Positions 34,101-42,559 of a stretch of DNA of 64,000 nt are shown here, piece by piece (positions within the stretch are counted from its first letter, which is position 1; each line of letters starts with the position of its first letter). The stretch comes from Petrosia ficiformis (Eukaryota; Porifera; Demospongiae; Haplosclerida; Petrosiidae). Location of the stretch: the NCBI GenBank assembly GCA_947044365.1, contig OX345636.1, positions 13,907,309 to 13,971,308 on the forward strand, given 5' to 3'. The notes beneath the pieces were generated by a model. It did not search any database. It was not told the origin of the DNA and saw only the letters and a list, made by a program, of their open reading frames with translations. A program made the position numbers and the translations under genes.

Positions 34101-34914
34101 AGAATACACTTGCCATACTCGTAAACTGTTACTTTACAATATTTCATCAATTTTCACTTCCATTCATTGCCTATGGAACATGTATACATACATACATGTA
34201 TAGTTGTATACATACATGTGTACATACATACACACACATACATACATACATGCATACATACATGCATACATACATACATACATACACACATACATATATA
34301 TACAACATACATACATACATATATCCAACATACATACATACATACATACATACATACGTCAGTGCATACTAATTATACTTCATAAGGTGCATAATGCATG
34401 TACATATCTATGCAGTGTGTTTTGTATATATTTACATGTATAGTGTTAAATAGGCTATCTCTAATTGCCATGACTGTTTTTGTACGATAGGAATTCATTT
34501 TTGCCATAAATTTTACTTTGATTTGCAGTTATATATAGTATTGTCTGTTTATAATCACATGACCTCAAAATTAGAATATGATAACTTTAGAATTAAGTAA
34601 TATAATGTATATAGTTTAATGTCATAGTGTTAATACATGATGTAACTCATGCATGAAAAAATTAATATGTAAATGTATTTGTAAAAAGATTGAGGATCAT
34701 TCTTAACTAACGTTATGAAAATGTTTCTAAGGTCATGATGACATGAATGACCTTTAGTACACTTTACATTTATTATCTTATATTTCACAGTACTTACTAA
34801 TAAAGAGGTCATAGAGGATGGTGGTATTCAATTTATTATTACTTTGGTGACTATGACACCAGAACCTACAAATGGAAGGAAAAGAAAGGAAGATAGACTC
34901 TCATATGGATACAG
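20515..34914 (+). CDS. Death-domain adaptor-like gene 1 (multi-exon model)
   Basis: Span of a multi-exon model; the exons are listed separately below. Internal borders are GT-AG and nearly all phase 1, so exons can be shuffled or skipped without frame loss. Order: first exon MGSIVSKSS (20515-20569); 20756-20872; an alternative first exon MGNSESK (21261-21318); short exons 21733-21804 and 21861-21935; a long intron filled by transposons; short exons 31490-31570 and 31636-31710; Death-like exon 32348-32644; long exon 32838-33822; tail exons 33880-33928, 33983-34040 and 34791-34914. No termination exon was identified. Death folds mediate homotypic assembly in apoptosis and innate immunity. Whether all exons belong to one transcript is unproven; the 21 kb and 31 kb groups could be two paralogous genes. 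Confidence 0.55.
20573..20668. repeat. (GT)n microsatellite
   Basis: About 40 GT units followed by GTTTGT variants, starting just inside the intron after the first-exon donor at 20570. Confidence 0.95.
20756..20872 (+). CDS. Phase-1 exon, DGFVGRAFQTDNS
   Basis: 117 nt between TTTTAG and GTAAGT, open throughout; acidic, Ser/Thr-rich, no fold recognised. It shares the -QTD- motif with the short repeated exons downstream. Confidence 0.55.
21261..21318 (+). CDS. Alternative first exon with start MGNSESK
   Basis: ATG 21261 encodes MGNSESKIQQCDNSDINHK, then a phase-1 donor G|GTATAT. Gly2, Asn3 and Ser6 followed by Lys fit N-myristoylation. A degraded copy without the ATG lies near 31045-31095 in the duplicated segment. 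Confidence 0.5.
21733..21935 (+). CDS. Two short repeated exons, TTSF...QTD type
   Basis: Exons 21733-21804 (EDVGEATTSFTHISELQTD...) and 21861-21935 (EVETTTSFQEITGNSEIQTD...) are separated by a 56-nt intron and are clearly related. Both are phase-1 at each end. They recur at 31490-31570 and 31636-31710. They are acidic, Thr/Ser-rich and probably disordered. No known domain was recognised. Confidence 0.6.
22533..22847. mobile_element. Foldback element F1 (near-complete palindrome)
   Basis: Arms of about 140 bp (22533-22675 and 22706-22847) are inverted copies, including AACAAGGTTGGAAGGCTAAC and its complement, with a short centre containing CACCACTATAAAGC. No coding capacity. A diverged second copy (29468-30567) carries a nested insertion; F1 shows the matching uninterrupted site GGGTTATATGGAAG. 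Confidence 0.85.
23040..23262 (+). repeat. Inverted-repeat partner of 29030-29260
   Basis: This ~220-bp sequence (GTGTCAACC, GCTTATCATAGTATA, ATTTGCTCACAAAT, GCGCATGCGTA) occurs in reverse orientation at 29030-29260. The two copies flank the MULE-type gene on both sides, so they could be long terminal inverted repeats of that element, or copies of an independent repeat. Confidence 0.6.
24317..24808. mobile_element. hAT-like MITE inserted in the SWIM finger
   Basis: Ends CAGTGTTTCCC and, complemented, CAGCGTTTCCC, flanked by the perfect 8-bp duplication CATGTGTA (24309-24316 and 24809-24816). These are standard hAT features. The interior has a plus-strand coding scrap (LFGDWAGEPNSKR; then, in another frame, WIKVVDHPVPGMLCTLCKKY) resembling the N-terminal zinc-finger start of a hAT-type transposase, so it probably derives from a full-length parent by internal deletion. 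Confidence 0.9.
25979..26942. mobile_element. Insertion in the MULE gene with ACCCTCGCC ends
   Basis: Left end ACCCTCGCCGCGTAGCG; right end, complemented, ACCCTCGCCTACGTGGC. It separates NPVLLFK from the MULE domain of the host pseudogene. It contains a (GT)n run (26029-26096), an (AT)n run (26658-26720) and no gene. The CTCGCCGCG end and the following TTTTGTCTGTG tract resemble the repeat at 8591. No clean target duplication was found. Confidence 0.6.
27707..27741. repeat. (AT)n microsatellite
   Basis: About 35 bp of alternating TA/AT. Confidence 0.9.
29468..30567. mobile_element. Foldback element F2, second copy of F1, with nested MITE
   Basis: The arms (CAAGAATAATAATAAAC ... at 29468 and the complementary GTTTTTATTGAAAAATAAT at the right) match F1. 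The right arm is split by the TA-flanked MITE at 29651-30461, and the foldback resumes at TATGGAAGTGATTTTGGG (30462). Confidence 0.8.
29651..30461. mobile_element. Tc1/mariner-like MITE nested in F2
   Basis: Ends CACTGTAAAAAATAATAGG and, complemented, CACTGTAAAAATGAATGGG, with imperfect similarity continuing over ~45 bp (TTTAACCTTC ... GGTTAC). A TA dinucleotide flanks both sides (29649-29650, 30462-30463). No coding sequence; an internal ~240-bp duplication is present. The repeat at 1-690 is another copy. Confidence 0.85.
31106..31150. repeat. (AT)n microsatellite
   Basis: Alternating AT of about 44 bp in the intron upstream of the second short-exon pair. Confidence 0.9.
31490..31710 (+). 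CDS. Second pair of short TTSF...QTD exons
   Basis: Exon 31490-31570 (EDVGERTTSFQESTDTSELQ...) and exon 31636-31710 (EDETTTSFHEITGTSKIQTD...) both end CAG|GTTAG. They are duplicates of 21733-21935 within a ~1.2-kb duplicated segment. Open frames and intact splice borders suggest they are still usable. Confidence 0.6.
32104..32186. repeat. (GATA)n-rich microsatellite
   Basis: Interrupted TAGATAGATAGATA runs in the intron before the Death-like exon. Confidence 0.85.
32348..32644 (+). CDS. Death-like domain exon
   Basis: One phase-1 exon of 99 codons: NALQLLVDCEFPIHSNWEKL, ARNLDISLDKRRALRKQAA, a helix with VLEEALDMFVSN, then WEKFIFKVERVHRPTAAKM and RKKLGF. The Trp/Leu pattern, length and helix order fit a Death-superfamily fold (six-helix adaptor domain). 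A close relative is the exon at 48779-49066. It probably mediates self- or partner assembly in the cytoplasm; exact subfamily uncertain. Confidence 0.6.
32838..33822 (+). CDS. Long exon: Death domain, helical domain, C-terminal domain
   Basis: 327 codons with no stop. Residues ~10-90 form a Death-like domain (DEIRHRCASNDIPHLSINLD, then LLKWRERKGSEATYLALCEI). Residues ~120-220 form an all-helical region (FEEIIKKFASLSVRIIVSLR ... ISSWFNIKVLKDVVHEF ... YEKELYAYLQQSVF) that matches the exon at 54342-54748. Residues ~235-300 (SDITLCYLKIPEEFEHEHLS ... LKMEKHLANVLG ... IELVFSIPTP) match the exon at 62471-62734 and its inverted copy at 45009-45266. The latter two regions seem to be lineage-restricted domains that travel with Death/CARD exons; I cannot name them. 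The exon ends in phase 2 at the donor GTAAGT. Confidence 0.75.
33880..34040 (+). CDS. Two small tail exons, second with a tyrosine motif
   Basis: 33880-33928 follows CGCAG and restores the frame of the long exon (PSKFKRLMPFNEVSDL). 33983-34040 reads EHIGNEEDYVNIEINRNNS, with an acidic EEDYVNI tyrosine motif like SH2-binding sites, and ends in phase 1. They lie close together with short introns and intact borders. Confidence 0.5.
34183..34360. repeat. (CATA)n microsatellite
   Basis: Long CATACATA array with a few CACACA interruptions. All reading frames over it, on both strands, are artefacts of the repeat. Confidence 0.95.
34791..34914 (+). CDS. Phase-1 exon VLTNKEVIEDGGIQF...
   Basis: After TTTCACAG the frame encodes EVIEDGGIQFIITLVTMTPE and a basic tail (NGRKRKEDRL), ending ACAG|GTTTGA. 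It is open throughout, with alternating hydrophobic (beta-like) then basic composition, possibly a nuclear-localisation-like cluster. The preceding donor at 34040 is phase 1, compatible with this acceptor. Domain unknown. Confidence 0.45.
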
Positions 34915-36196
34915 GTTTGAATTTTTATTTGAAAAAATAATCATGTAAAATAATGCTTTGGACTAAAATATATATGCCAGTCTAGAGCTTCAGTGATGCA
35001 TGAAGAAAATGGATATTTTGAAGGAAGCAAAATAATTATATCTACTGGTGTTGTGAGCATTAAAATTTTTGTTAAACTAGTCATTTTTTTTGTTGAATAC
35101 CATTTTTTATTCTATGTTGAATTACAGCCCTGTAAGCCATGCATGAATACTTATTTTAAATTCACAAAGTTTCATTATTAAGAGAGTTAATTCTTAGTCA
35201 TATGCATGAAATGAGTATAATGAATCAACAAATAAAACATCATGCAGATGTATCAAGATATTTCTGTATATACAAATTGAACTTTAAATATAAACAGTTT
35301 TACAAGGTTTTCCATGTCACTCCTCACTTACAGGTCAGATAAGTCCCTGTAGATACAAAGTTAATCTATTTTGACATGGTATTAAAATTACTGAACAAGT
35401 TATTATACTCATGAAGGAAAAGACTGTATTTGTTGATACAATCACTGCTGTTATATTGTCTGTTACATAATTATATTTTTGTACAGTTTGTAAATTTTTT
35501 TATAACTAATTTATGTACACACACAGAACGAATTGGCATTTTAATGTACATACTTATTATTTTATATACTGTCGGGATCAATCTAGACTACTACTTACAT
35601 TGTTTGGAGCAAAAGTGGCACATTACTATATAAGATTTATTTCAATCCGTATACTGATTGTATCATCCCTAATCCCTACCTTATATTACATTATTTAACA
35701 TTTTTCATTCCTACATCATCTTGATTTCTGTAAACCTGTTTTAAATTTCTGATCTCACTATAATTTTGTTTGAAGAACTATAACCTGTGAGGTCCATTGG
35801 AGCTGGAAAAATGATACGTATTGAACTGGTATATATTCAGTATCCCAATTCCATTATACCAGTCCAGATTTATCTTACAGCAAAGTATTATACCAAATGA
35901 ATTAAGATTGATTATGAATTTAGAAGACATTCTATTATAAGTACATGAGATCTTAACTTTGCATGTACATGTATCAAGTATATATGTTTATTCTCATGCC
36001 AATTGAAACTCCTATACAACTGAATAAAGTCACATTTGGTAGCTATAATTATACATCTTATTTTGTATGTTTTATAATAGTGACTTTGTTCGAAAAGATT
36101 ATAACTTAAAATGAAGAGGAATTTGAAAATACAGAAAATTATAAATACGAACATACACGATGTAATACACACATATTACATACATACACAAATACA

Positions 36197-36227
<31 letters not shown>

Positions 36228-36278
36228 CAAACAAAAATACATACATACATACATATACATGCATACATGCAACACACA
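34915..36278. other. Non-coding AT-rich region with (CATA)n
   Basis: No gene recognised downstream of the exon ending at 34914. A second (CATA)n array lies at about 36172-36262. Confidence 0.5.
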
Positions 36279-36281
36279 TGC

Positions 36282-36700
36282 GACCGGCTCTGCGAAAACC
36301 AGTCTTATGGATCAAGATTTCAAAATTGATTTTTTGTCTTACCTACATAGAGCATTAAATTAGCTCTAGAATGGTATATTATACATCCCAATCATGTAAA
36401 AGACAAAGCTACAGCGAGCGTTTAAACCATGGTAGTCACAAATACTTTATTTGCAGAAAAACGCAATTAAAGTAATTTTTTAACCATTAAAATTAATGAT
36501 TAACAATTTATTTAGCAGTGGCTAGCAAAGTACAGAGAGGTCTTTAAGACTTGCTAAAGGTATCAGATGACAGGTAAGACATTTGTGAAGCTTTGTATGT
36601 AATAAAACAGTGATCGCCCAAATAATTCAGAACTGCCTATTTTCGATCATATCTCCAAACTATATTTTGATCCATAAGACTGGTTTTCGCAGAGCCGGTC
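36282..36700. mobile_element. MITE with GACCGGCTCTGCG ends
   Basis: Inverted ends of about 34 bp: GACCGGCTCTGCGAAAACC at 36282 and its complement GGTTTTCGCAGAGCCGGTC ending at 36700, continuing through AGTCTTATGGATCAA. Similarity may include one or two flanking bases (ATGC/ACAT). No coding sequence; superfamily not assignable. Confidence 0.8.
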
Positions 36701-36850
36701 ACATATACATATATAAACATGATTACATGCGTATGGTTGTTTAATAGTGACTTTGCTTGTTTAGTGATTTGCTATCGTATTTAAGTTTCCCTTTCATGGG
36801 ACAAAATATTTACACATTGTGAATGTATGTATGTATGTATAATGTATGTA

Positions 36851-37415
36851 TTAAGGTGGTACTAGGGAGTGGGCGGATGCGACTCCAATCACTTTCAAAA
36901 TACAATATAATATAATATGAGTAAAATTGGATGTAATACCAACCTTCATATCTTGTAATCACCTTTATAGTGTCCTGGAATTGATAAATCGTATATAAAA
37001 TCTCCATTTTTCCAATTAACATAAGTACAAAACCACAAAAGCCACGCCCACCATACATGGCGTGCACCAAGTACAATGTATTTTGAGAAAAGTTACGAAG
37101 CCGTTTTCTGCAAATTCATTTTATTTTTATAGTTACAAGAGGCTGAAGAAAGCTGAATTCTGTAGCTTTTCACTGAAACCATAAAATTTACCTTTCTAGA
37201 CACTATCAAACTCCGATCTTTCTCAGAGAGCAACTACAGTTACCCCTCCACCACCTGAAAATAAACTATCAGTGAAAACATTTAGGCCCAATAATTAATA
37301 TACCCCCGGGTGGGTGTGGCTTCCAAAAGATACCCAGATTGTATGCAGCAAGAAGCTGGGAAGACTAGAAACTGATTGGAGTAGCATCCGCCCACGGAAA
37401 AGACTACAACTTTAA
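36851..37415 (+). repeat. TTAA-flanked repeat, copy 3
   Basis: Complete copy from TTAAGGTGGTACTAGGG to ACTACAACTTTAA, with TTAA at both ends. It contains the conserved TAGCTTTTCACTGAAACC and GGCCCAATAATTA segments. Confidence 0.85.
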
Positions 37416-38860
37416 GTGTTATATGCAGCTATAAATTATGACGACTCAAATTATATAACACAATTACTCAACAATAATTGAACATAGCTATCATATTTTC
37501 AAAGGTGAATTTACCTATGAGGAATAAAATTAATATAGAAAGTTAAAATACTATTTAATGGGTGTGGTTTGCAATTGTATCAGATTTTATATTGATACTA
37601 TCAATATTCGACTTGCATTGATCAAGGATTCACTATATTCACTCGATCAGGGGACAGATGTCACATGCTACTGATGTGCAAATGTTCCCGCAATTTTTAA
37701 ATGAATAATTAATTATTACTGGTCTTGTACAATATAAAACATGAATTCTTCCACCTAGAAAGTAGGTCTAGGAACTCAAATACTATCATGCTGGTATAGT
37801 AAATGATGTTGAAGGCATTTTGGAGAACCCCAAGTTGGATACAAAATCATCTGTTAAAAAGAAAATTAATGCTGTTCCTCTGGAGTGTGACAAAGAGAAT
37901 GGAGTGCCAGAGGCTCAGAGTACAATTGTTTTAGTTTTGTATAGATAAAACTGAAATCATAAATTAGTTAGCATATATATAATAATAAGATTCTTATACA
38001 TGCATAAAATAATAATAATTTAATAATGTTGAATTTATAATATTTATATATTCCCTATAATTATGGCATGAAAAAAGGAGAAAAGGTTGAATTCAACAGT
38101 ACACCATTTATAGTGTCAGATATATATATGTAAATTAAATTGCCAATTTGGTATTCAAAGAAAAAGGAAGTAAAGATAAGCTGAAGCATACAGTACTAGT
38201 CCTGCAAGGTACTTGTAAGATTGGCTGCACAGGACACATTGTTGGTCATTCCATCATTCTACACTGATTTCCAATTCCAAAAACCTCTGGCCTCACACCT
38301 AGAAGGTTAAAAGAGAAAAAAGAAATTTTTCAAAAATTACACGGCAATAAATGAAAATAAATTACTCAAAGCAAGAGGCACATCATTCAGTTCAGCCTAC
38401 ACAGGGAGCTGTATTATATGCACAACGCCAACATCCAAAAATAATTGAAAAAACTCTATGAATTAGTTAATGATGCTTGGGGGCCAAGGCAAGAGAAAGT
38501 AATCCTGCAACTTGAACAGAGAATGTGTCTTGATCTAGTCAAGGTCACTTGAAGTTACTTTTTATTAATCACAAAATAATTTAAACAAAATTATGATTAT
38601 AATATCACTTATCTCACTAATCCAAACAAGTGACAGATCCGTGATCTTACAGTCATAATCTCACAAAGAAATGTTTTTTTAAAGATTCCAAATTAAAATT
38701 CTAAATTTTTAAAGAAGATCACGTGATCATCCCTAGATCGAGTGAATATAATCCTGTATCGATCAATATTGTATCGGTTTGAAATTTTTAATATTGCCCA
38801 TCACTACCACCCACTCACAATAAGCAATATATAGTAGGAGTTGCTAGGTGTGGTAGTACT
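37416..38860. other. Possible decayed hAT-like element, no gene
   Basis: The right side ends ATTGCCCATCACTA, whose complement TAGTGATGGGCAAT is a common hAT terminus. Sequences with ATTCACTCGATC near 37636 and, inverted, near 38730 form a long imperfect inverted repeat. The left terminus (near 37548) is degenerate and no 8-bp duplication could be matched. A short coding-like scrap (about 37800-37935) was not recognised. Confidence 0.4.
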
Positions 38861-39084
38861 GCCATATCCGTCTCCTAGCCAATAAGATTCCGCCACTAGA
38901 GTTACAAAACCTACATATTAGTCAGTTGACTTGGTATAAACAGTTGCAATTCTCTCAACTATTGACAATTATGCCATATCCGGCTCCTAGCCAATAAGAT
39001 TCCGCCACTAGATTTACAAAACCTACATATTAGTCAGTTGGCTTGGTATAAACAGTTGCAATTCTCTCAACTATTGACAATTAT
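38861..39084. repeat. Tandem duplication of a 112-bp unit
   Basis: 38861-38972 and 38973-39084 are near identical (GCCATATCCG[T/G]CTCCTAGCC ... CTATTGACAATTAT). It lies upstream of the coding-like block at 39290 and could be a promoter or LTR-type duplication. Confidence 0.85.
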
Positions 39085-39289
39085 CCTCGAGCTATATCCT
39101 CAATCCTCTCAACTCTCCATAAGCTACCATATCCTAGATTCTCTCTCATCTTCCTGTTTGAGTGTAGCGCTAATTAGCAGCAACACTCACTCACTCTCTC
39201 TCACCGTCATATCTGGATATCAGATTGCACCTCTAGAGTTGTTAGAGAGTTGCAATTCTCTCAATTGTACTCAAGCTTTCAATCAATAA

Positions 39290-39827
39290 TGGCCGCATTA
39301 TCAATTTCATCTCCTTCTCCTCCTTCCTCTCCAGTACTACCTACCAAAAAAAGAAAGAAGGAAAAAACAACCAGAAGCCATGGCCCCTTTCCAAAACCAC
39401 ACTCCTTAGATCGACAAGTCCTATAAAAACCTGTTGCCAGCCGCAGTCAATCCCAATAAACCAAATAAAGCTATCAAGAGAGTCACCGCCACCAAGCTCC
39501 TCTGCACTGGCAAGTGATAAAACTGTACAGAGAACATTTCTGATGATGTTGGGTTTGGTGAACAAGGATGTAAACGTAGACGAGAATGATTTAGTGATAA
39601 CACCTGAGTTGGCGAACTGCTTGCTTGTGCAAACAGGCATGATTATCATGAACCTACTGTATGACCAACAGAAGAGAGACGGATACTACACAAAGAAAGA
39701 AAGTATTAAAGCCATCGACCAAGGTTTTAAACACGGAACTAACAGTATTCTCGAATGTGGGTGTAAGGCCCATGAATCAATCGAAACTTTTAAAGATCAC
39801 ATGACAAGGAGCTATTTTGTAGATTGA
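39290..39827 (+). pseudogene. Unrecognised coding-like block 1
   Basis: ATG 39290 opens MAALSISSPSPPSSPVLPTK with a basic KKRKKEK cluster, a nuclear-localisation-like start, and closes at a stop near 39425. A second frame (39543-39827, open from upstream) encodes MLGLVNKDVNVDENDLVITP, ELANCLLVQTGMIIMNLLYD and CGCKAHESIETFKDHMTR. Composition and base use are more balanced than the surroundings, suggesting real coding ancestry. Family not recognised; TE-encoded or single-copy gene remnant. Confidence 0.4.
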
Positions 39828-39883
39828 TTGGGATACCATCTAGAATGAACGACGATAAAGGCTAAACCTTTATCAAATCTCTG

Positions 39884-40147
39884 ATGTCACTTATTTTACA
39901 TTACTCAGGCCAGACAGAAATAAGTATTTGTAGTACCGAACAAGGGATTAAGTGGTCTGTGAACTACATGTTGATAGACTCTGCAAGGTTGGAAATGCAA
40001 TCATTGAAAACACTGTTGGGGCAGGGTAATGTTAATCAGTATAGGAAAGATGGATTGCACAGAGATTGCTTATCGCAACTAGGGATATATACAATTCATC
40101 CAAACAAATACTGTCCATTAGGTTATTCTCGATGGATAAAAGTGTGA
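39884..40147 (+). pseudogene. Unrecognised coding-like block 2
   Basis: An 87-codon frame: ILHYSGQTEISICSTEQGIK, MLIDSARLEMQSLKTLLGQG, IHPNKYCPLGYSRWIKV. It follows block 1 closely and in the same direction. No domain recognised. Confidence 0.35.
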
Positions 40148-40853
40148 TAACTGTGAGTCTCTTCTCAGTCATTATTGTTCTCAAATAAGTTTTAATTCTC
40201 AGAAAACGATCGCTCACATTACAACGTGGTTTGGTTATTACAACGTGGTTAATGGTTATTAGCTATGAATATAAATATTATACAAAACAATTAATAATGA
40301 ATATAATTATCAATTATCAGTTTGATCATTGATGCCCGGGCTCAGGTACGCCACTCTACAATTGGGCGATTCACATCCCAAAACATACCAAACAAAAAAA
40401 TGGGCTGTATAGCAATGTACAAGGACAAAACCATAAACCTAGCTGTCTGTTCGATTAACAAGGATGATTTTGTGAGTTTCCAATAGGTACACACTGCTAT
40501 ATATATGTTTTTCATTCTAGAATATTCCATTCTGTTTTGTATATAAATCATAATGAGTTTTGTAAATTTGTGTATCTGAGTGTGTTTGATAAGAAACATT
40601 GTCATATAATTCACGTAAACATATGGTCCGCTGAACCGGATACTGATCCTAGTCCTGCCACTGTTCTTGGTCCCATCAATCTACTATTATTCGTTGTTTG
40701 AATTGTCACTAGTTATTCTCAATCCCTCATGTTGCACGAAGCTATCTCCTCACAGCGTAGAAGACAAGGTACAACCAAAGGCTTTATCACTCGTATTTGT
40801 AATCGTCTGAAGGAGTTGATGAATTTGGTTCTAGAAGATGACTGAAATTCAGT

Positions 40854-41837
40854 GTGACGACAGTTGATAAGGCATTGTTCGATTGCTCACTTGAGCTCCG
40901 CAGACTGTTGCAGCCCAACACAACCAGTGACAGTGGTACCACTATTAGTTCTGAAATCAATGTCGGTATGGAAGTCAAGTTGCCCATGATAGAGGTCCCC
41001 ACATTTGACAGAAATATCCTCAGCTGGAGGATATTTTGGGAACAGTTCTCTGTAGCTGTTCATAACCATGAAAACATCTGCGACTCAGAGAAGCTGGTGT
41101 ATCTGAGACATGCCCTGAAGGACAGCAAAGTTTTGAAAGTCATCGAAAGATTGTTTCGTTCCAGGGAACATTACGTAGAAGCCACTGAGTTGTTACAAGC
41201 TCGATTTAACCGACCCTGTTTGATCCATCAAACCCATGTTAGCCGAATACTGAATGCCTCTAGCTTACATGATACAGTACAGCAACACCTCAGAGCACTG
41301 AAATCAATGGACTACGAGCCATCTGTTCAGTTCATAACATCCATTCTTGAATTGAAACTCGATACTATGACGATGTTTGAGTGGCAAAAGCATAGCCTAT
41401 TGTCTACTGAAGTACCCCATTATCCGCATCTCCTCGAATTCAATGACCTACTGGCACAGGCCTCTGAGACATCAGCTACCGAGCAAGCAAAGAGATCAAG
41501 CCGAGTTGGACTAAGCATCCCCAAGAAGAGTACAATACCAAACTTACTTCAACTAACTTCATCACAAGCACATATATATAGTCAAACAGGTAACAATTGT
41601 GTAGTGTGTAATGATGGTAGTAAGCATCCCTTGTATGTGTGTGGTAGGTTTAAGGCATTATCCCATGAGAATAAATTGACTTTGTTGAAGAATAGCAAGT
41701 TATGTTTAAATTGCCTTAAGCCTGGTCGTTTTGTCAATATGTGTAGGTCTAATCAGTACTGTAAAGGCTGTCAAGGGCCTCACCCTACATTATGTGGAAC
41801 CTGCTGTACGCATACTCAATCAAAGCAATCAAAGTAA
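40854..41837 (+). CDS. BEL/Pao gag-like protein with zinc knuckles
   Basis: 327 codons without a stop. Residues ~45-190 show the conserved BEL/Pao gag pattern (LPMIEVPTFDRNILSW, IFWEQFSVAVHN, EKLVYLRHALKDS, YVEATELLQARF). The C-terminal ~70 residues hold Cys/His knuckles (CVVCNDGSKHPLYVC, CLNCLKPGRFVNMC, YCKGCQGPHPTLC). Such proteins package element RNA. The frame ends in QSKQSK* before the protease region, so the original polyprotein is broken or uses another frame. Confidence 0.8.
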   Translation: MTTVDKALFDCSLELRRLLQPNTTSDSGTTISSEINVGMEVKLPMIEVPTFDRNILSWRIFWEQFSVAVHNHENICDSEKLVYLRHALKDSKVLKVIERLFRSREHYVEATELLQARFNRPCLIHQTHVSRILNASSLHDTVQQHLRALKSMDYEPSVQFITSILELKLDTMTMFEWQKHSLLSTEVPHYPHLLEFNDLLAQASETSATEQAKRSSRVGLSIPKKSTIPNLLQLTSSQAHIYSQTGNNCVVCNDGSKHPLYVCGRFKALSHENKLTLLKNSKLCLNCLKPGRFVNMCRSNQYCKGCQGPHPTLCGTCCTHTQSKQSK

Positions 41838-41839
41838 TC

Positions 41840-42465
41840 CTAGTCAGTCCCATACTGTGAGCGAACTGAATAGCAGTACATTGTTAATGACATGTCGTGT
41901 CCTCGTACATTCACCCAGTGGTCCATCCGTTGAGGCTCGAGCTGTCTTAGACTCCAGCTCTTCTGCATCGTTTGTATCAGGGCAATTAGCTCAAACCCTT
42001 TGTTTGCCTCAAAGCCATCGAGTCTCCAGCATATCTGGCATTGCTGGTTTAACCTGTAAATATAGCTTATAAGCTGTAACCCAATTAGATGTGTTCCCCC
42101 TCTTAAAACCTGACAAGAAGTTCAAAGTCTTATAATGCCACGTGTCACATGCAACCTGCCTGTCAGTCCTGTGAACACTAGCGGTTAGGACCACCTCTCA
42201 GACTTACCACTAGCCGACCCAAGTTTTGGTCAACCTGGAAGAATAGATAATCTGTGTGTAGACATTTTTATCAACATATTGTCGCAGGGCCGGCAGGTTG
42301 GTCCTTATGGTTCTCCCAGTGCACTTAACACTGAGTTTGTTTGGGTCCTTGCTGGAGGAACTAAAGCCTCAAATTATAATGTCACCCACCATGTAGTAAC
42401 TGTCTTAGGTGATGACTTGCTTTGGAATTTTTGGGGAAGTCGAAGAGCATCCGATTTACAGAAAC
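41840..42465 (+). pseudogene. BEL/Pao protease-like region and pol start, broken
   Basis: TLLMTCRVLVHSPSGPSVEA leads to ARAVLDSSSSASFVS at the expected place of the aspartic-protease active site (D-S/T-G), but here Asp-Ser-Ser. The frame stops near 42070. Farther on, GRQVGPYGSPSALNTEFVWV with LAGG matches the region just before the BEL/Pao reverse transcriptase. It breaks off after DDLLWNFW. Non-functional. Confidence 0.7.
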
Positions 42466-42559
42466 CAGATAATGAAATATTTTACTTGCCAATGCACATC
42501 ATATTGAAGGAGTTATATTGTTATTTCTTTGGAACTTTAGGAAGGTCTTAGTCCCTCCA

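Larger units (their letters stand above)
40740..42550 (+). mobile_element. BEL/Pao-type LTR retrotransposon fragment
   Basis: Contains gag-like and protease-like regions in BEL/Pao order and the start of the pol region, then stops; RT, RNase H and integrase are absent. A short coding scrap upstream (near 40760) may be the gag N-terminus, closed by a stop near 40840. No LTR pair was found in the window. Confidence 0.75.

Noticed and set aside
34154..34443. Several long frames on both strands (MYVCMYVC..., IHTYIHTY...)
   Set aside because: Pure translations of the (CATA)n microsatellite.
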